From assembly GCA_033064195.1 (NCBI GenBank), contig JARBJD010000057.1, forward strand, positions 246,001 through 310,000: a stretch of 64,000 bases of DNA, written 5' to 3'. Under the pieces are notes generated by a model, which saw only the letters and a program-made list of their open reading frames with translations, was not told the origin of the DNA and searched no databases. This DNA comes from Blattamonas nauphoetae. Lineage: Eukaryota; Preaxostyla; Oxymonadida. Position 1 is the stretch's first letter; each line of letters opens with the position of its first letter. Positions 41,659 to 51,859 of the stretch are shown one piece after another. A program made the position numbers and the translations under genes.

Positions 41659-43699
41659 TAGTCAGGACAAAACCCGATACTTTGATTTAACCCGATACCC
41701 TCCGTGGTACCGCTGGTGTCCATCATTTTTTTGTTGATGACATTTCCTCCACAATCACTTTTCATCATTTCATCTTTTTGTTTTCAAGTGGAAGAATGAG
41801 TAATAAACGATCATCATTTGAAAACCAGAACTGGTAATTGTGAATGTTGATGAAGTGAAATGTGATCAGACCCACAACAATGGAAAAGGACAGCCCGATC
41901 TCGCCTCCACTTTCACCACGAGATGTTTCACATCTCATGAGTGGAAGTGACATCAGATCACTTCCATCTCGCGTGGAAAGAGGATTAAAGATTTACGCAG
42001 AACAGAACGTGACGCTTGATACTGTCGTCCAAGCCGGAGTCTGCAGCGAAGCGGCACTAAAGAGAGGAAGGAGAGCGGAAAAGAAAATCGCCCACCAGGA
42101 AAGATGGAAGACCGACACTATTGACAACTCAAGACGAAAATGAGTTGTATGATAAAATTCTGACCAAGATCGCTGAGAAAAACCGATGAAAAAGCGGAGA
42201 TCCTCCAAGAAGTCTTATTTTTTCACTTTTTTCCGTTTTTAGATGAATATCATCTATTCAAAGAGTCCTAGATTCAATCCTGATCACCCGTCATTGAGTA
42301 TGTGGAATGTCAACGCATTCCTAAAACGTCATTCTCTCCTCGACTCTATGAAACCCGGATATTTAGACCCAGACCGATTGAAAGCATCCACTCTTGCTAA
42401 CATTGTCGGTTGGTACGAACTGCTGGAGAGTACTGTGAGATTGGAAAACATCCACGATGACTTGATATTCAACTTGGACGAATCATCTCTCCGGATCGGA
42501 GAGGACAATTCTTCTCTGGTCGTTTACTTTGCTGGCGAACAATGTCCTCCAATTCCTTCCGCTTCTCGCGTACAAAATGCGACACTCGTTGGAACGGTCA
42601 ATTCCACTGGAATCCATCTTGATCCCATTTTACTATGGCCGTCCAAGCTTCCCGTAAAAGAATTCGAAAATTTCCACAACAGCACATTCATGTCGAATAC
42701 AACGAGTCAGGATGGATGAATACGAAAACATACATCGAAATTATGTCAAATCACATCATTCCAGAAATCGTCGCATTTCGGCAACAAATCCACAAGACCA
42801 ATCGGAATGCACTCCTACTGATGGATGGGCATCTTACAAGGCGAAATCCGGAAATCATTTCTCTCTGTCAACAAAACCACATCCACATACTCCTCTACCC
42901 ATCTCACACCTCGCACATTCTTCAGGTGTGTGATCAGTTTGTTTTCTCGAATCTGAAGCAACAACTCAAAAGATTATTCGTTCCTCCATCGACGTCGAGC
43001 ATAGTCGAATATCGCACGAATCTCGCGAAGGCACTTCCTGACGCTCTGAGAGAAGCGTTTAAATCTTCTTCGATTTTAGCCTCATTTAATCGATGTGGCT
43101 GTTATCCAATTTCGCTCGAAGCGGCTGTGCAGAATCTGAAAAGATTTTGTCCTCAAATTGATATTACCTTTCTTGAAGAATTTCGCACTCGAACCAACCT
43201 CAACATGAAACCAAGTTCGTTTCTACCTCCCGATGAGGTCGTAACAAATCACGGATCACTGTTGACAACTTTTCACGACACTGTAAAATTACCTGGACGG
43301 AAACAGACACTCATCACGGATTTTGCAGTTCGTCGCGATCGTAATTCTCGCGATTCTCAATCAAGTATCCTGAGGGGACGACCAACTCCACGTCGACGTC
43401 GAAGCCACTCCCGATCTGAAAGTGAGGGAGCGTGTCCCGAACCTCGGAGAAGGATCAATCGGCGTGAGATGGTGCGTGATGATGATGAACAAGAATCCTG
43501 AATCTATCGCAGGCAAGTATCAATTTTGCACGTAATATATTTGATTCACTTCATTTTCAAGTATTCTCCAGTTATGACCTATTTTGAATCCAACATATTT
43601 CGTAAAACGGGAGAAAGAAGCCAAAAAATAAATGATGTGTCTAGATCAACACCGAAACAGTATCGGGTTTTATCAAAGTATCGGGTTTTGTCCAGACTA
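41659..43699 (+). mobile_element. Inner DDE transposon nested in the outer one
   Basis: 2,041 bp flanked by TA (41657-41658, 43700-43701). Inverted ends are TAGTC(A/T)GGACAAAACC..., continuing through CGATACTTTGAT and a second AACCCGATAC, about 40 bp. Carries its own DDE_1-like transposase, distinct from the outer element's. Confidence 0.85.
41880..43501 (+). pseudogene. DDE_1-type transposase of the inner element, frameshifted
   Basis: Starts at ATG 41880 with an N-terminal helical region (LPSRVERGLKIYAEQNV, VCSEAALKRGRRAEK). Frame changes near 42120 and 42180, and a probable ~31-bp intron ending TTTTTAG at 42240, lead to the catalytic region. That has the first Asp in FNLDESSLRIGE, the second in LLMDGHLTRRNPE, and the third in YPSHTSHILQVCDQFVF. 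A further frame change lies at about 42640-42715, where two frames overlap. The C-terminus is Arg/Ser-rich and stops at TGA 43501. It differs strongly from the outer transposase, so the two elements are separate families. Confidence 0.75.
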
Positions 43700-46600
43700 T
43701 ACCGATGCTGTACAAGATCTCGTCGTATCCACTCCATCCGAAATGGAAGTCAACAAAATTTCGTGTTGAAATCCAGCGACCATCAACGCTTGGATTACCC
43801 TCCTAACCGAGATCGTATCAAAATATTCCATCGATCACCGCCTTCAATTTAATTTCGATGAAACATCCTTAAAAGTGACGGGAAAGAAAGTTCTACTTGA
43901 ATTCCATTCCAAGAATTGCGTTCCTCCACCCCAGAAAAAGCCGTCGCGAACTCCAAATACGACCCTTTGCTCTTGTATATGTGCCGACGGCACTTGTCTT
44001 CCTCATGCAATTATTCATGCAAAAAAGAAGGATGCACTGGAGTTTAAGGATTTTTCCCCTGACTCAATCGTGCAACTCAACAACTTGTCCGGCTGGATGG
44101 ATAAAGTCACGTTCAAAAAATACATGGAAACTGTTTTCATTCCTTTCGTTGAAAACAAACGATTTCGCCTCCAACTGGTTGATCGTTGGGTCTTACTGGT
44201 GGTCGACTCACATTCCAGTCGCTTTCAGACTGATCTTCACGCCACCCTAATCAAAAATCACATCCACCTTCTCACTCTTCCACCGAACACAACGAACTTA
44301 CTTCAACCCTTGGACGATATTCCGTTCAGATCGTTCAAAAAGGCATTTTACGAATCGTACATCGAGCCAGAAGAGCCTTCTCGATCGGCAATACGAACTG
44401 CGATTGCTGAAGCACTTAAACCTTCCGTCCAGGACGGCTTCAGAATCAAATGCATCCAACCAGCTTTTCTGAACTGTGGATTTTATCCAATCTCCAAAGA
44501 ACATCCGACAAACAAGTTAAAAAGACAATTCCAGCTGCCAATGACCTGTACTGATATCGAATTAGAAGAGTTCTGGCGACCAACAATGAAGATCTCGGAA
44601 GGACGACTCCTAACCGAGATTCATCCTGAGGCCCTCCCAAACGAAGTAACCTTACAACCCCAACCAAGACTTCCCCCAGGAAACAGTCTGAGAACCTCTT
44701 TCTTCAGACCCAGAAGCGCGCCGAGATTGGCACCTGAAATCAGACCCACAGATCAGGTCAATATGGACAAGCACAAATCTATTGGCCAGTCGAGATCCAA
44801 TCATGATGGTCAAAATATGTTTGTCGAACAGATCGGTCGATTTAGACTACACCACGATGACTTGGAGTAGGGGGCATTTCACGAGATAAACCGTTCCTCA
44901 CGTGTTCTTTTTTTCCGTTTTTCCCTTTTATCTCTCGCTGTTAGATCCATATGAAATAAAATGAATGAAAACACGATCGGAAGGAGAAACGACTGATTTC
45001 GTGTGAGAAGGAACACAAATGACAGATTCAGAAAGGAGAGATTGTCCCGGCTTGCGGAATAATCCCCACTTTTGGAAGGACTGTATCGCACTCGTGGTTG
45101 TCCATTTTCTATCCAGAACAACCAGGATGTTGCCTGATGCAATGCCAGTATTGGAGGAGGAGGACCTTCTGGAGTTGATGTGAAATATGGATCCAGAGCA
45201 CCTTGTTTGATTGGTGTTCCTCTGTAGACAATATTCACTGATTCTGCTGTGGAAATCCCTTCTTCACCACCAGCAATTTCGCTTCGATCTGTTGGAACCA
45301 TAAAAGTGAAACAAGTTGCATCTGTTGTTGCTCTTGTTCTCTTGAAATCTTTTCCTCTGTCGTTGTAGACACGAGTTGAACAGATAGAATTCTCAAACTC
45401 TTCGGTTGCAGAACAACCAAAGAAATCACCATTCACCATCATCATTTGATAGAACTCTGGTGATATAGTTGACATTGTGAAAATTAGGAAAGTTAGAACC
45501 AAGCATTTCGAATTGACCAACATATTGAGGATTTCTGAAGACTGTACATTCGTTTGGTCTTTCAGGGAATAAGCACATCAGATTCATGAGATTGTTGAGT
45601 TTGATACTGATGTTTGATCTCACTCCCATTGCATTCGCTTTTGATTGGAACGATTGTGTGTCAATTCTTTCTGCTTTCAGGACGTACAGAGTCTTTGAAT
45701 ATGTATTGAAGAGTGACTGCTTCGTTGCATCAGTGATTTGAAATCCGTAGAAGATAGAAGTAACTTTATCCACCGATGAAGAAAGGACAGTTGATGTAAC
45801 CGATTTTGGAGAAACAGATGGGAAAGGGGTTGCTGTCGAGGGCCCAATCAGATCAGATTGGAGAACTGGATTTCCGATTTGTGTAAATTCCTGTGTTAAA
45901 GTTGAGAATTCTCCGTGATACATTAATTCTATTTTTGGAGTCCCAGCCAGAGTCGAAAGCGTCATCCCTGGTCGTTGATCTATACTGTTTTCAAACGTTT
46001 TTCGAACGACAGAAGAAATTTGAACAGGACAATACACAAGTGAATCTGTTGTCAACTGAAATCTTAACCGGAGATTGCCAAAGATGGAATTAGGATACTG
46101 ATCAAATGTACTCAGCGGAAGCAAATTAACAAACGGAATGACCAATGGTATCGTAAATGTGATGTTTGAAGAAGCAGCATCGACTGGAATATAATAGTAT
46201 CCACACACGCTTGGATCCATTCTCTGAACATTTTCCCAAAGACTGTAGCAGTGCTTCATGTTGTTTTTCTCTTCATGTGACTTGAAAGTGTGATACAGAA
46301 ATGATTCGTGAACATGATTGTTCTGAAGTGAATTGTCAATACTGTTTCCTTGACTATCAACGAGTCTCATGTCTCGAATTGCATCTGATGATGACTTTTA
46401 TCCGTAGACCATTCCGTATGTTCCGTAATCTGCTGTAAATGCACCAGATGGTTTCACATAAGGCACAGTGATTGCTAGATCGATTCTCAAATGACTCTTC
46501 GAAAACTCAGTCACATCATGACCGTCGGAACACAATGGAACTTCAATCTCATCTGTAATTCTGCACGGCATAGGAGGATTTGTTGGATGCACTTCTTGAA

Positions 46601-46719
46601 TAGAATAGACATGTGGTTCTGAATCCCATTGTTTTGGCATATACGATTGCACTTCAATTTGCTCAATTAATGTCGATGTTGATTTGGATTGATTAGATCT
46701 GATACTTCTCATTTATAGA

Positions 46720-46730
46720 AAAATAAAAAA
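46720..46730 (-). promoter_or_regulatory. Polinton promoter-like box before capsid gene 2
   Basis: TTTTTTATTTT on the minus strand, 7 bases before the ATG at 46712. Confidence 0.55.
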
Positions 46731-46758
46731 TACAATTTCATTATTTTCTTTGACTGTT

Positions 46759-48626
46759 TTAGGATTTCATTATTCCAAGTTCCTTGTGTAGTGCTTTCAA
46801 TGTGTGATTAGGATAGTATTCAACAATAGGGATATCATTGCTGAATCGTAGTACCCACCACGTTGTTGCAGTGGTTGCTAAAATCGGTGCTGGAGGATGC
46901 GTAAATGTTGTCATGTCACCACCCTTTTGACTTGGATCGAGAACATTATAGTATGTGTCAATCACTCCTTGGTAAATCGGACTTGATCTCAATGTGACTG
47001 GAATATTTTGACCTCTGGAACAATGGAATCATTACAGTTTGTTGGGCATCCACTTCGTTGAGTTGAGAAGCATAAAAGGAAGTCAGTGTTGTCATGAATC
47101 GGTCGCACTCTTGTCATTTTTTCTCCAGCATATGTTCCATCACCTTCGAGTTGTTCCTCAACAAGAGAATCCGTCAGTGATCGCTCCAAATCATCAGCAA
47201 CAGTCAAGTATGAATCGAGATTGAGAGTTGACAATGCAAACTGATAGAAGCGAGCTCCAATCGTTGATGTCCAGTTATCTGGATAGTATTTGTCGAGGAG
47301 ATGCACTCGAAGATCTTTCTGCATTGGATTGTGGAAACAAGTGACTTCATTGTCGTAGTGACGGAAGAGGAGCATGATATCCTTTGCATTATCGAGAACC
47401 ATTTGCTGAGTGCAATCAATACCTGTTGCCGTTGGTGTCTTCTGAAATGGATAGAATGATATCTTCTCTGCTGGAATTGTTCCTGGACGATTCTGATACA
47501 TCTTCTTGAGATTCTCTTTTGCTATTTCTTTTATTTGGTATCCAGCACTCATGCAATACACATCATCAATGCGATATTCAATTATGTTCAATGAAATATA
47601 CTGATCCACAAATTCTGGTTCTTTTGTAACTGTTCCAGCTGAGTTGTAACAAATGTCTTGAGTCACTGCTGATATCCTACATGATTGACCTATCTGAACG
47701 AAATTCTTTGTGCAGTTCGCTAGTAGAGAATGGAAAAACCATGGACGATGTTGGTGACAGTCAGCAATTGCACGATGAATTGGTGGTCTTGTTAGGCCAA
47801 CATTAAAGAAGGATGAAAGTGTATTCTTCAAAGTAAGTTCAGGATTTACTGGACAACAAACAAATGCATCTTCATTAATGTACACACTTAATTTCAAATC
47901 ACCAAAGAGACATCTTGGATAGTCAGTCATCCCTGAGAAAATCAGAAGATCTTCAAGATTGATTGATATACGAATTGGAACGTCAATAGTGTCAATAAAA
48001 GTACCAGCTTGTGATACTGTAGTGAAAGATGATACTGGAATATAGACACCAGCAACAGATTCATCATGTTTCCAAGCATTTTCCCAAGGAGTGTGTGAGT
48101 GTTTTCGATTCTCCAACTGACTCTTTGGTTTAATCATATTGTAAATGTGAGACTCCATTGAAACGTCATTGTTTGAAGTGCTACTGATTCTTTGATTGTT
48201 GTGAAGAACAGTAAATCTACTAAAGATCGATGCTGAATGCTTCAGTCCCACGAACATAAATATTCTTTCATTAGAGTATGATCCAACTTTGTCTGGGATA
48301 ATGTTCCAATTGTTGACTTTCAAAGTGGTTGTGATTGTGAACGTAATAAAGGAATCATCAATTTGGCAAATGACTTGATTACCAGTCAATGGAATCATAA
48401 TCTCTTGTCCTGTGTAGAATCGTGCATTCTCTGATGGTTTCAATTCTTGAATAGAAGTACTGTGTGCGCAATCGTTCAGAAGATAATTAACGTGGTGTTC
48501 AGACATTAGTTGCTGTTGGATTTGACCAATGTCATCTCTGGTGTACTTAATTGATCCTGTGCTATTGCCAGTTAACGTTGAGGCTCCATGTCTTTTGTTT
48601 GTCAGATGTGTTATATGCGAGTTCAT
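46759..48626 (-). CDS. Presumed Polinton major capsid protein 1 (frame change near the C-terminus)
   Basis: 545 residues to a TGA at 46989, then 77 more in the -1 frame to TAA at 46759, total ~620, the usual size of a double jelly-roll capsid protein. The continuation (SSPIYQGVIDTYYNVLDP.., WWVLRF) aligns with the uninterrupted C-terminus of capsid gene 2, so both parts belong to one product. The switch lies at an AAAA run near 47005, so a sequencing indel, a real indel or -1 frameshifting are possible.  Beta-rich throughout, with no transmembrane segment. ATG 48626 follows the T-rich box. The paralogous copy lies immediately downstream on the same strand. Confidence 0.6.
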
Positions 48627-48633
48627 TTTAACA

Positions 48634-48644
48634 AAAATAAAAAA
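48634..48644 (-). promoter_or_regulatory. Polinton promoter-like box before capsid gene 1
   Basis: TTTTTTATTTT on the minus strand, 7 bases before the ATG at 48626. Confidence 0.55.
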
Positions 48645-48667
48645 TTACATGAATGTTTTAACTACAG

Positions 48668-48967
48668 TTACTTTTTCTTTTTTGGTTTCCTCACTTTAGG
48701 TTTCATTTTTTCTTCTAGTCTCAGTATTTCGTCTCTGAGTTTATTCGCAAGTGAACCGTTTCCTTCATTGATTGCTTGTTCGTACTGAACCATCTTTTCT
48801 GCATGGATTTGCTGATCCGATTTCACATCTGGTATCATCTCAACACCTATCTGTGCGACCTTAGAAATGAGTGGTCCAACGAAGGGAATAAAATTCAGAA
48901 ATGGAGCCCCAACTCTGAGTATGTTTTTGCCAACTGCTGCTAATGTTGATAACCAACCTGGTGCCAT
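48668..48967 (-). CDS. Small hydrophobic/basic Polinton virion-like protein (MAPG type)
   Basis: 99 residues. Starts MAPGWLSTLAAVGKNILRV and has a central hydrophobic/amphipathic stretch (GAPFLNFIPFVGPLISKV), then an acidic-basic helix and a KPKVRKPKKKK tail. The small size, amphipathic helix and basic end recall minor capsid or membrane-active proteins of Polinton/adenovirus-like particles; that role is inferred. Its first four residues match the next upstream gene (49005-49313), suggesting a duplicated pair. Stop TAA. Confidence 0.6.
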   Translation of the reverse strand: MAPGWLSTLAAVGKNILRVGAPFLNFIPFVGPLISKVAQIGVEMIPDVKSDQQIHAEKMVQYEQAINEGNGSLANKLRDEILRLEEKMKPKVRKPKKKK

Positions 48968-48973
48968 TTATGT

Positions 48974-48983
48974 AAAATAAAAA
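48974..48983 (-). promoter_or_regulatory. Polinton promoter-like box before the 48967 gene
   Basis: TTTTTATTTT on the minus strand, then ACATAA and the ATG at 48967. Confidence 0.5.
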
Positions 48984-49004
48984 TATTCGAATACTAGTGA
49001 ATTA

Positions 49005-49313
49005 TTATCCTTTTAATTGAATTTTGGAATTTGACGAGAGTGGCATATCATCATGAACGTACCGAGCATTTCGTGGAGGTTCGTACTCGATCATCTTTGG
49101 TTTCTGTTGTCGATTGATTGCCATATTCTGTTGATACGAGTCCATCATTCCTCCTAATCCACTAAGAATTCCTCCTGCTGTTTGTCCAAATTTACTGTTC
49201 GTTTGAGAGAGAAGTCCACCACCAACTTGAAGTAATGTTGGAGCTAGAGGTTTGATGAATTGAAAGAATTGCTTGCCGATATTTTTGAGTTTGTTGAAAC
49301 TTCCTGGTGCCAT
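49005..49313 (-). CDS. Small Gly-rich Polinton virion-like protein (MAPG type)
   Basis: 102 residues, starting MAPGSFNKLKNIGKQFFQFI, followed by GGGLLSQTNSKFGQTAGGIL and a polar tail. The amphipathic N-terminus and Gly-rich middle resemble pVI-like or minor capsid proteins in this virus class, by analogy only. It shares its first residues and length with 48668-48967. Ends in two consecutive TAA codons, which argues that TAA is a true stop here. Confidence 0.6.
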   Translation of the reverse strand: MAPGSFNKLKNIGKQFFQFIKPLAPTLLQVGGGLLSQTNSKFGQTAGGILSGLGGMMDSYQQNMAINRQQKPKMIEYEPPRNARYVHDDMPLSSNSKIQLKG

Positions 49314-49383
49314 TTATGTAAAAATCAAAAATCATTTCATTTATATTTTTAGCGAGGAAATAATCTCAAGAGAGACTTCTGCC

Positions 49384-49941
49384 CTAGCGGGGTATCACTG
49401 TCGTCAATGAAATGCCATAATTGAGAATGGTATTGTATGCTTCATTATAGGCAATACTCATATCTTTTCCTCCAACAAGGATCTTGAAAATGGTTCTAAA
49501 CACTGGGAGAGCATTAATGCATGAACATTTTGTTGACAAATCATCAAGTTCAATCACCACATCATTGATTCCTGTTAGTGTTGCAATCAGTGCACATAAA
49601 TCACTTTGGTTTGTGATCAGTTTCTTTGATGGTTCAATGAGATTATTCAACAACTTCTTTTCACAAGCGAATGCATTCTTGTATACTAGCAACAACTGAT
49701 CTTTAAATGCTGCGACATTGGATGTATATTCTCGTAGTGGGATTGTTCGACATTGAATAGGAGCTGATGGATATGTCTCTAATGGTGGCTCATAAGTCCC
49801 TCGTTCCATTTCGACATTTGATGATCTATTGTCAACTCCAGCTTTACTCCTATCCTCTATGATGACATTGTTGGTGATTGATGTTGGTACTGAAGAAGAA
49901 CTTGTGTGTTTCGTAAATTGACAACTTAGAATTGGTTGCAT
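49384..49941 (-). CDS. Polinton protein of unknown function
   Basis: 185 residues from ATG 49941, 11 bases after the T-rich box (an in-frame GTG lies just upstream). The N-terminal third is polar and probably disordered; residues ~75-185 are helical with mixed hydrophobics (DQLLLVYKNAFACEKKLLNN, LCALIATLTGINDVVIELDD). No motif recognised. Sits between the MAPG pair and the 49980-50945 gene on the same strand. Stop is TAG. Confidence 0.55.
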   Translation of the reverse strand: MQPILSCQFTKHTSSSSVPTSITNNVIIEDRSKAGVDNRSSNVEMERGTYEPPLETYPSAPIQCRTIPLREYTSNVAAFKDQLLLVYKNAFACEKKLLNNLIEPSKKLITNQSDLCALIATLTGINDVVIELDDLSTKCSCINALPVFRTIFKILVGGKDMSIAYNEAYNTILNYGISLTTVIPR

Positions 49942-49952
49942 CACTTTCTATA

Positions 49953-49963
49953 AAAATAAAAAA
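49953..49963 (-). promoter_or_regulatory. Polinton promoter-like box before the 49941 gene
   Basis: TTTTTTATTTT on the minus strand, 11 bases before the ATG at 49941. Confidence 0.5.
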
Positions 49964-49979
49964 ATATATATTTATGTTT

Positions 49980-50945
49980 TTAATCTCCACTTTCATTTTC
50001 ACTTTCAACTTCTCCCATTTGTTTCTGCAATTGAGCAAATCTAGTATAGTTTGGCATTTGAGATTGGTATGTGGTGATCTCTCTTGTTTGGTATGCTTTT
50101 CGTTCAATTTCATTTGCTTTTGTTGCTATGTCAGCTGAATAGTGATTGAAGAATTGTTCCAAATATGTTTTATCACTCTCGATCAATTGATAAAATTGTG
50201 GATAAACCCGTTCTTTAAAGTCTTTTCTTTGTTTGATTTTCTTTCATTCCTCTGAATCCTTATCATAATCAGAGACATTATCTGTAAGCCATTGATCCCA
50301 CAACATTTTACCAACCTTGGATTGAATAGAATTGAACACAATATTGTCAATTACACCTTTGCTCATATCAACTGGCTTTGTTTTGTTGGCACGATATAAC
50401 TTTAATACATTGTTCATCCATTCACCACTGAGTTTCTTCATATTCGCAAATGGTTGATTCAGTCGCTTCTTCTTTGCTTCTTCATAGCTAATTTCTTTGT
50501 AATTCGATGGTAGTTCATATTGACCATGTTTGACAAAATTCCGATGCACAGCTTTGATTCTCCTTCCATTATCTTGATAGAATGTTTTGTACTTGTTTTG
50601 TCTTCGCATTTCTGGTGTTGGATTCATTGAGTAGTAAGTCTCTTTGACGGGTCTATTTGTGTATGGCGCTAACATAAAACCATTTACTGCAACCAGATCT
50701 TTAGTTTCTTTGTCGTAGACCATCACATCTGTAACTTTGCCATATTGTTCCACAATTACTTCCCAATTGAGTTCATTTCTTTCACTGTATTCTAACGCTG
50801 ATGGAACACTAATTCACGCACGATTGATTGTGGTTCTAATGTCGTCTTCTGCAAAGATTTTTTTCAATGCTGCTTGAGTTTCTGCTGCGAATCTTTTTGG
50901 TTGTCTTAACGTTGCTGATTGTTGGTACACTATCTTTTCAGTCAT
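49980..50945 (-). pseudogene. Polinton gene of ~320 codons interrupted by two TGA codons
   Basis: One frame runs from ATG 50945 (after the T-rich box) to 49980, broken only by TGA at 50816-50814 (after INRA) and TGA at 50246-50244 (after DKDSEE). Protein-like sequence resumes in the same frame after each (SVPSALEYSERNELNW; KKIKQRKDFKERVYPQFYQL). Both stops are explained by CGA to TGA. The product is Lys/Glu-rich and helical, with no recognised domain. It faces the ATPase gene divergently across a ~60-bp spacer, so the two may share a control region. Confidence 0.65.
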
Positions 50946-50958
50946 GTGTATTTCATAC

Positions 50959-50969
50959 AAAATAAAAAA
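50959..50969 (-). promoter_or_regulatory. Polinton promoter-like box before the 50945 gene
   Basis: TTTTTTATTTT on the minus strand, 13 bases before the ATG at 50945, in the 60-bp divergent spacer shared with the ATPase gene. Confidence 0.5.
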
Positions 50970-51004
50970 TCCAAAAGTAATGTTAAATTAGAGTTAAATC
51001 AGAA

Positions 51005-51859
51005 ATGAACAAATCAAATATGTCTCTAACAGCCTATGTGAATGCAAAATTAAGTGAAGCATCTAGTAGGAATGTTTCTCATGAAGTGCAATCTCAGATT
51101 CATCCTGACCTCAATTTCAATCGTAATAGTGTTAATGTCCTTGTTGGAAACAGAGGAAGTGGGAAAACATTCAATGCTCTTCGTGAAGTAGCTAAGCTCC
51201 AAAATGTTCAGGTAAGGAATGAACTATTCCATCTCTTTGTATTCGTTACAGATAAGAACATTGATCCAACATTCGACAAATTCAAACCAATACTGAACGT
51301 TCCTTATGTCAAAGTTAAATACGACGATGCACTTCCATTTCTGTTGGAACTCTCTGAATCAAAAGCTGCTTATGAAGAGATCATAGACAACCAGTGGCAA
51401 AACAAGATTACAGATGAATGGAGAGATGAACTATTTGAGTCACTTTACATTGATGATTTCTCAGTGAAGAATCTCCAAACGATAATCCTCTTGGATGACT
51501 GTCGTAGAATCCTTGGAGAACGAAGAACATCCAAAAATAGATTGACAATATTGGACCTACTTCTGGAGAATCGACAACCGAAATTCACTTTCTTTCTGAC
51601 GTTGCATGAGCTCTTCAGTTTGTCAGCCGATATGAAGTCAAACATTGATTCAATGTGGATCTTTGGAGGTTTCAATAGAGAACGAATCAGTCGAGTCTAT
51701 CCTCAGTTGAACTCACCAATAGATATTCGACAGTTCTGGAATGTCTACCAACGAAAACAAAAGTGTGAAGCAATCATTCTTCGATACAATACCGATGGAG
51801 TCATACTTAATGAAATAAACAAAGATGGATTAATCAGAAGGGTCAGAGAGCTCTTGTAG
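51005..51859 (+). CDS. FtsK/HerA-type (A32-like) genome packaging ATPase
   Basis: 284 residues. Walker A is VLVGNRGSGKT at residues 45-55. Walker B is TIILLDDCRRIL near residues 160-170, with the paired acidic residues typical of A32-like packaging ATPases. A sensor-like segment FFLTLHELFSLSADM follows. Length fits Polinton and virophage ATPases (~220-300 residues). Its expected role is pumping the element's DNA into preformed capsids. It is the only clearly functional plus-strand gene in the right half of the element, and its 3' end overlaps the opposite-strand 51830-52216 gene by 30 bp. The frame is intact, with no nonsense codon, unlike several neighbours. Stop is TAG. Confidence 0.85.
   Translation: MNKSNMSLTAYVNAKLSEASSRNVSHEVQSQIHPDLNFNRNSVNVLVGNRGSGKTFNALREVAKLQNVQVRNELFHLFVFVTDKNIDPTFDKFKPILNVPYVKVKYDDALPFLLELSESKAAYEEIIDNQWQNKITDEWRDELFESLYIDDFSVKNLQTIILLDDCRRILGERRTSKNRLTILDLLLENRQPKFTFFLTLHELFSLSADMKSNIDSMWIFGGFNRERISRVYPQLNSPIDIRQFWNVYQRKQKCEAIILRYNTDGVILNEINKDGLIRRVRELL

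Larger units (their letters stand above)
41217..44870 (+). pseudogene. DDE_1-type transposase of the outer element, split
   Basis: The N-terminal part at 41217-41656 carries a helix-turn-helix-like basic segment (FKKSRTPYRQAIERELGKRE) and an apparent short intron ending TTCTAG near 41579. The catalytic part at 43702-44870 has the first Asp in FNFDETSLKV, the second in LLVVDSHSSRFQ, and the third in the LPPNTTNLLQPLDD box typical of pogo/CENP-B-like DDE_1 domains. A C-terminal Pro/Arg tail follows, ending at TAG 44870. Removing the inner element plus one TA restores the join (..NN-TDAVQDLVV..). One TGA at 43767-43769 breaks the frame in ISC-NPATINAW. Confidence 0.75.
41003..45083 (+). mobile_element. 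Outer DDE (Tc1/pogo-type) transposon inside capsid gene 2
   Basis: 4,081 bp flanked by TA duplications (41001-41002, 45084-45085). Inverted ends of ~44 bp begin CAGTCCTTCCAAAAGTGGGG and differ at a single base through GCAAGCCGGGACAATC. CAGT termini plus TA target are typical of the Tc1/mariner/pogo superfamily. It carries its own decayed transposase (41217-44870) and a second DDE element (41659-43699). Confidence 0.85.
40946..46712 (-). pseudogene. Presumed Polinton capsid protein 2, broken by a stop, a frame change and a transposon
   Basis: Paralogue of the gene at 46759-48626. Shared landmarks, in order: 'HYSLWENV..DPSVCGYYYIPV' versus 'HTPWENAWKHDESVAGVYIPV', 'YPNSIFGNLRLRF' versus 'YPRCLFGDLKLSV', and near the C-terminus 'RGTPIKQGALDPYF' versus 'SSPIYQGVIDTYYN'. 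Breaks: in-frame TAA at 46400-46398, a frame change near 45480, and a 4.08-kb DDE element at 45083-41003 inserted at a TA. The last ~17 codons lie beyond the insertion at 41000-40946. Identification as a jelly-roll major capsid protein rests on size, partner genes and position, not on a recognised fold motif. ATG 46712 follows the T-rich box. Confidence 0.6.

Noticed and set aside
44879..45523. Separate small gene over the capsid 2 C-terminus
   Set aside because: It is the frame-changed end of capsid gene 2 running into the transposon arm.
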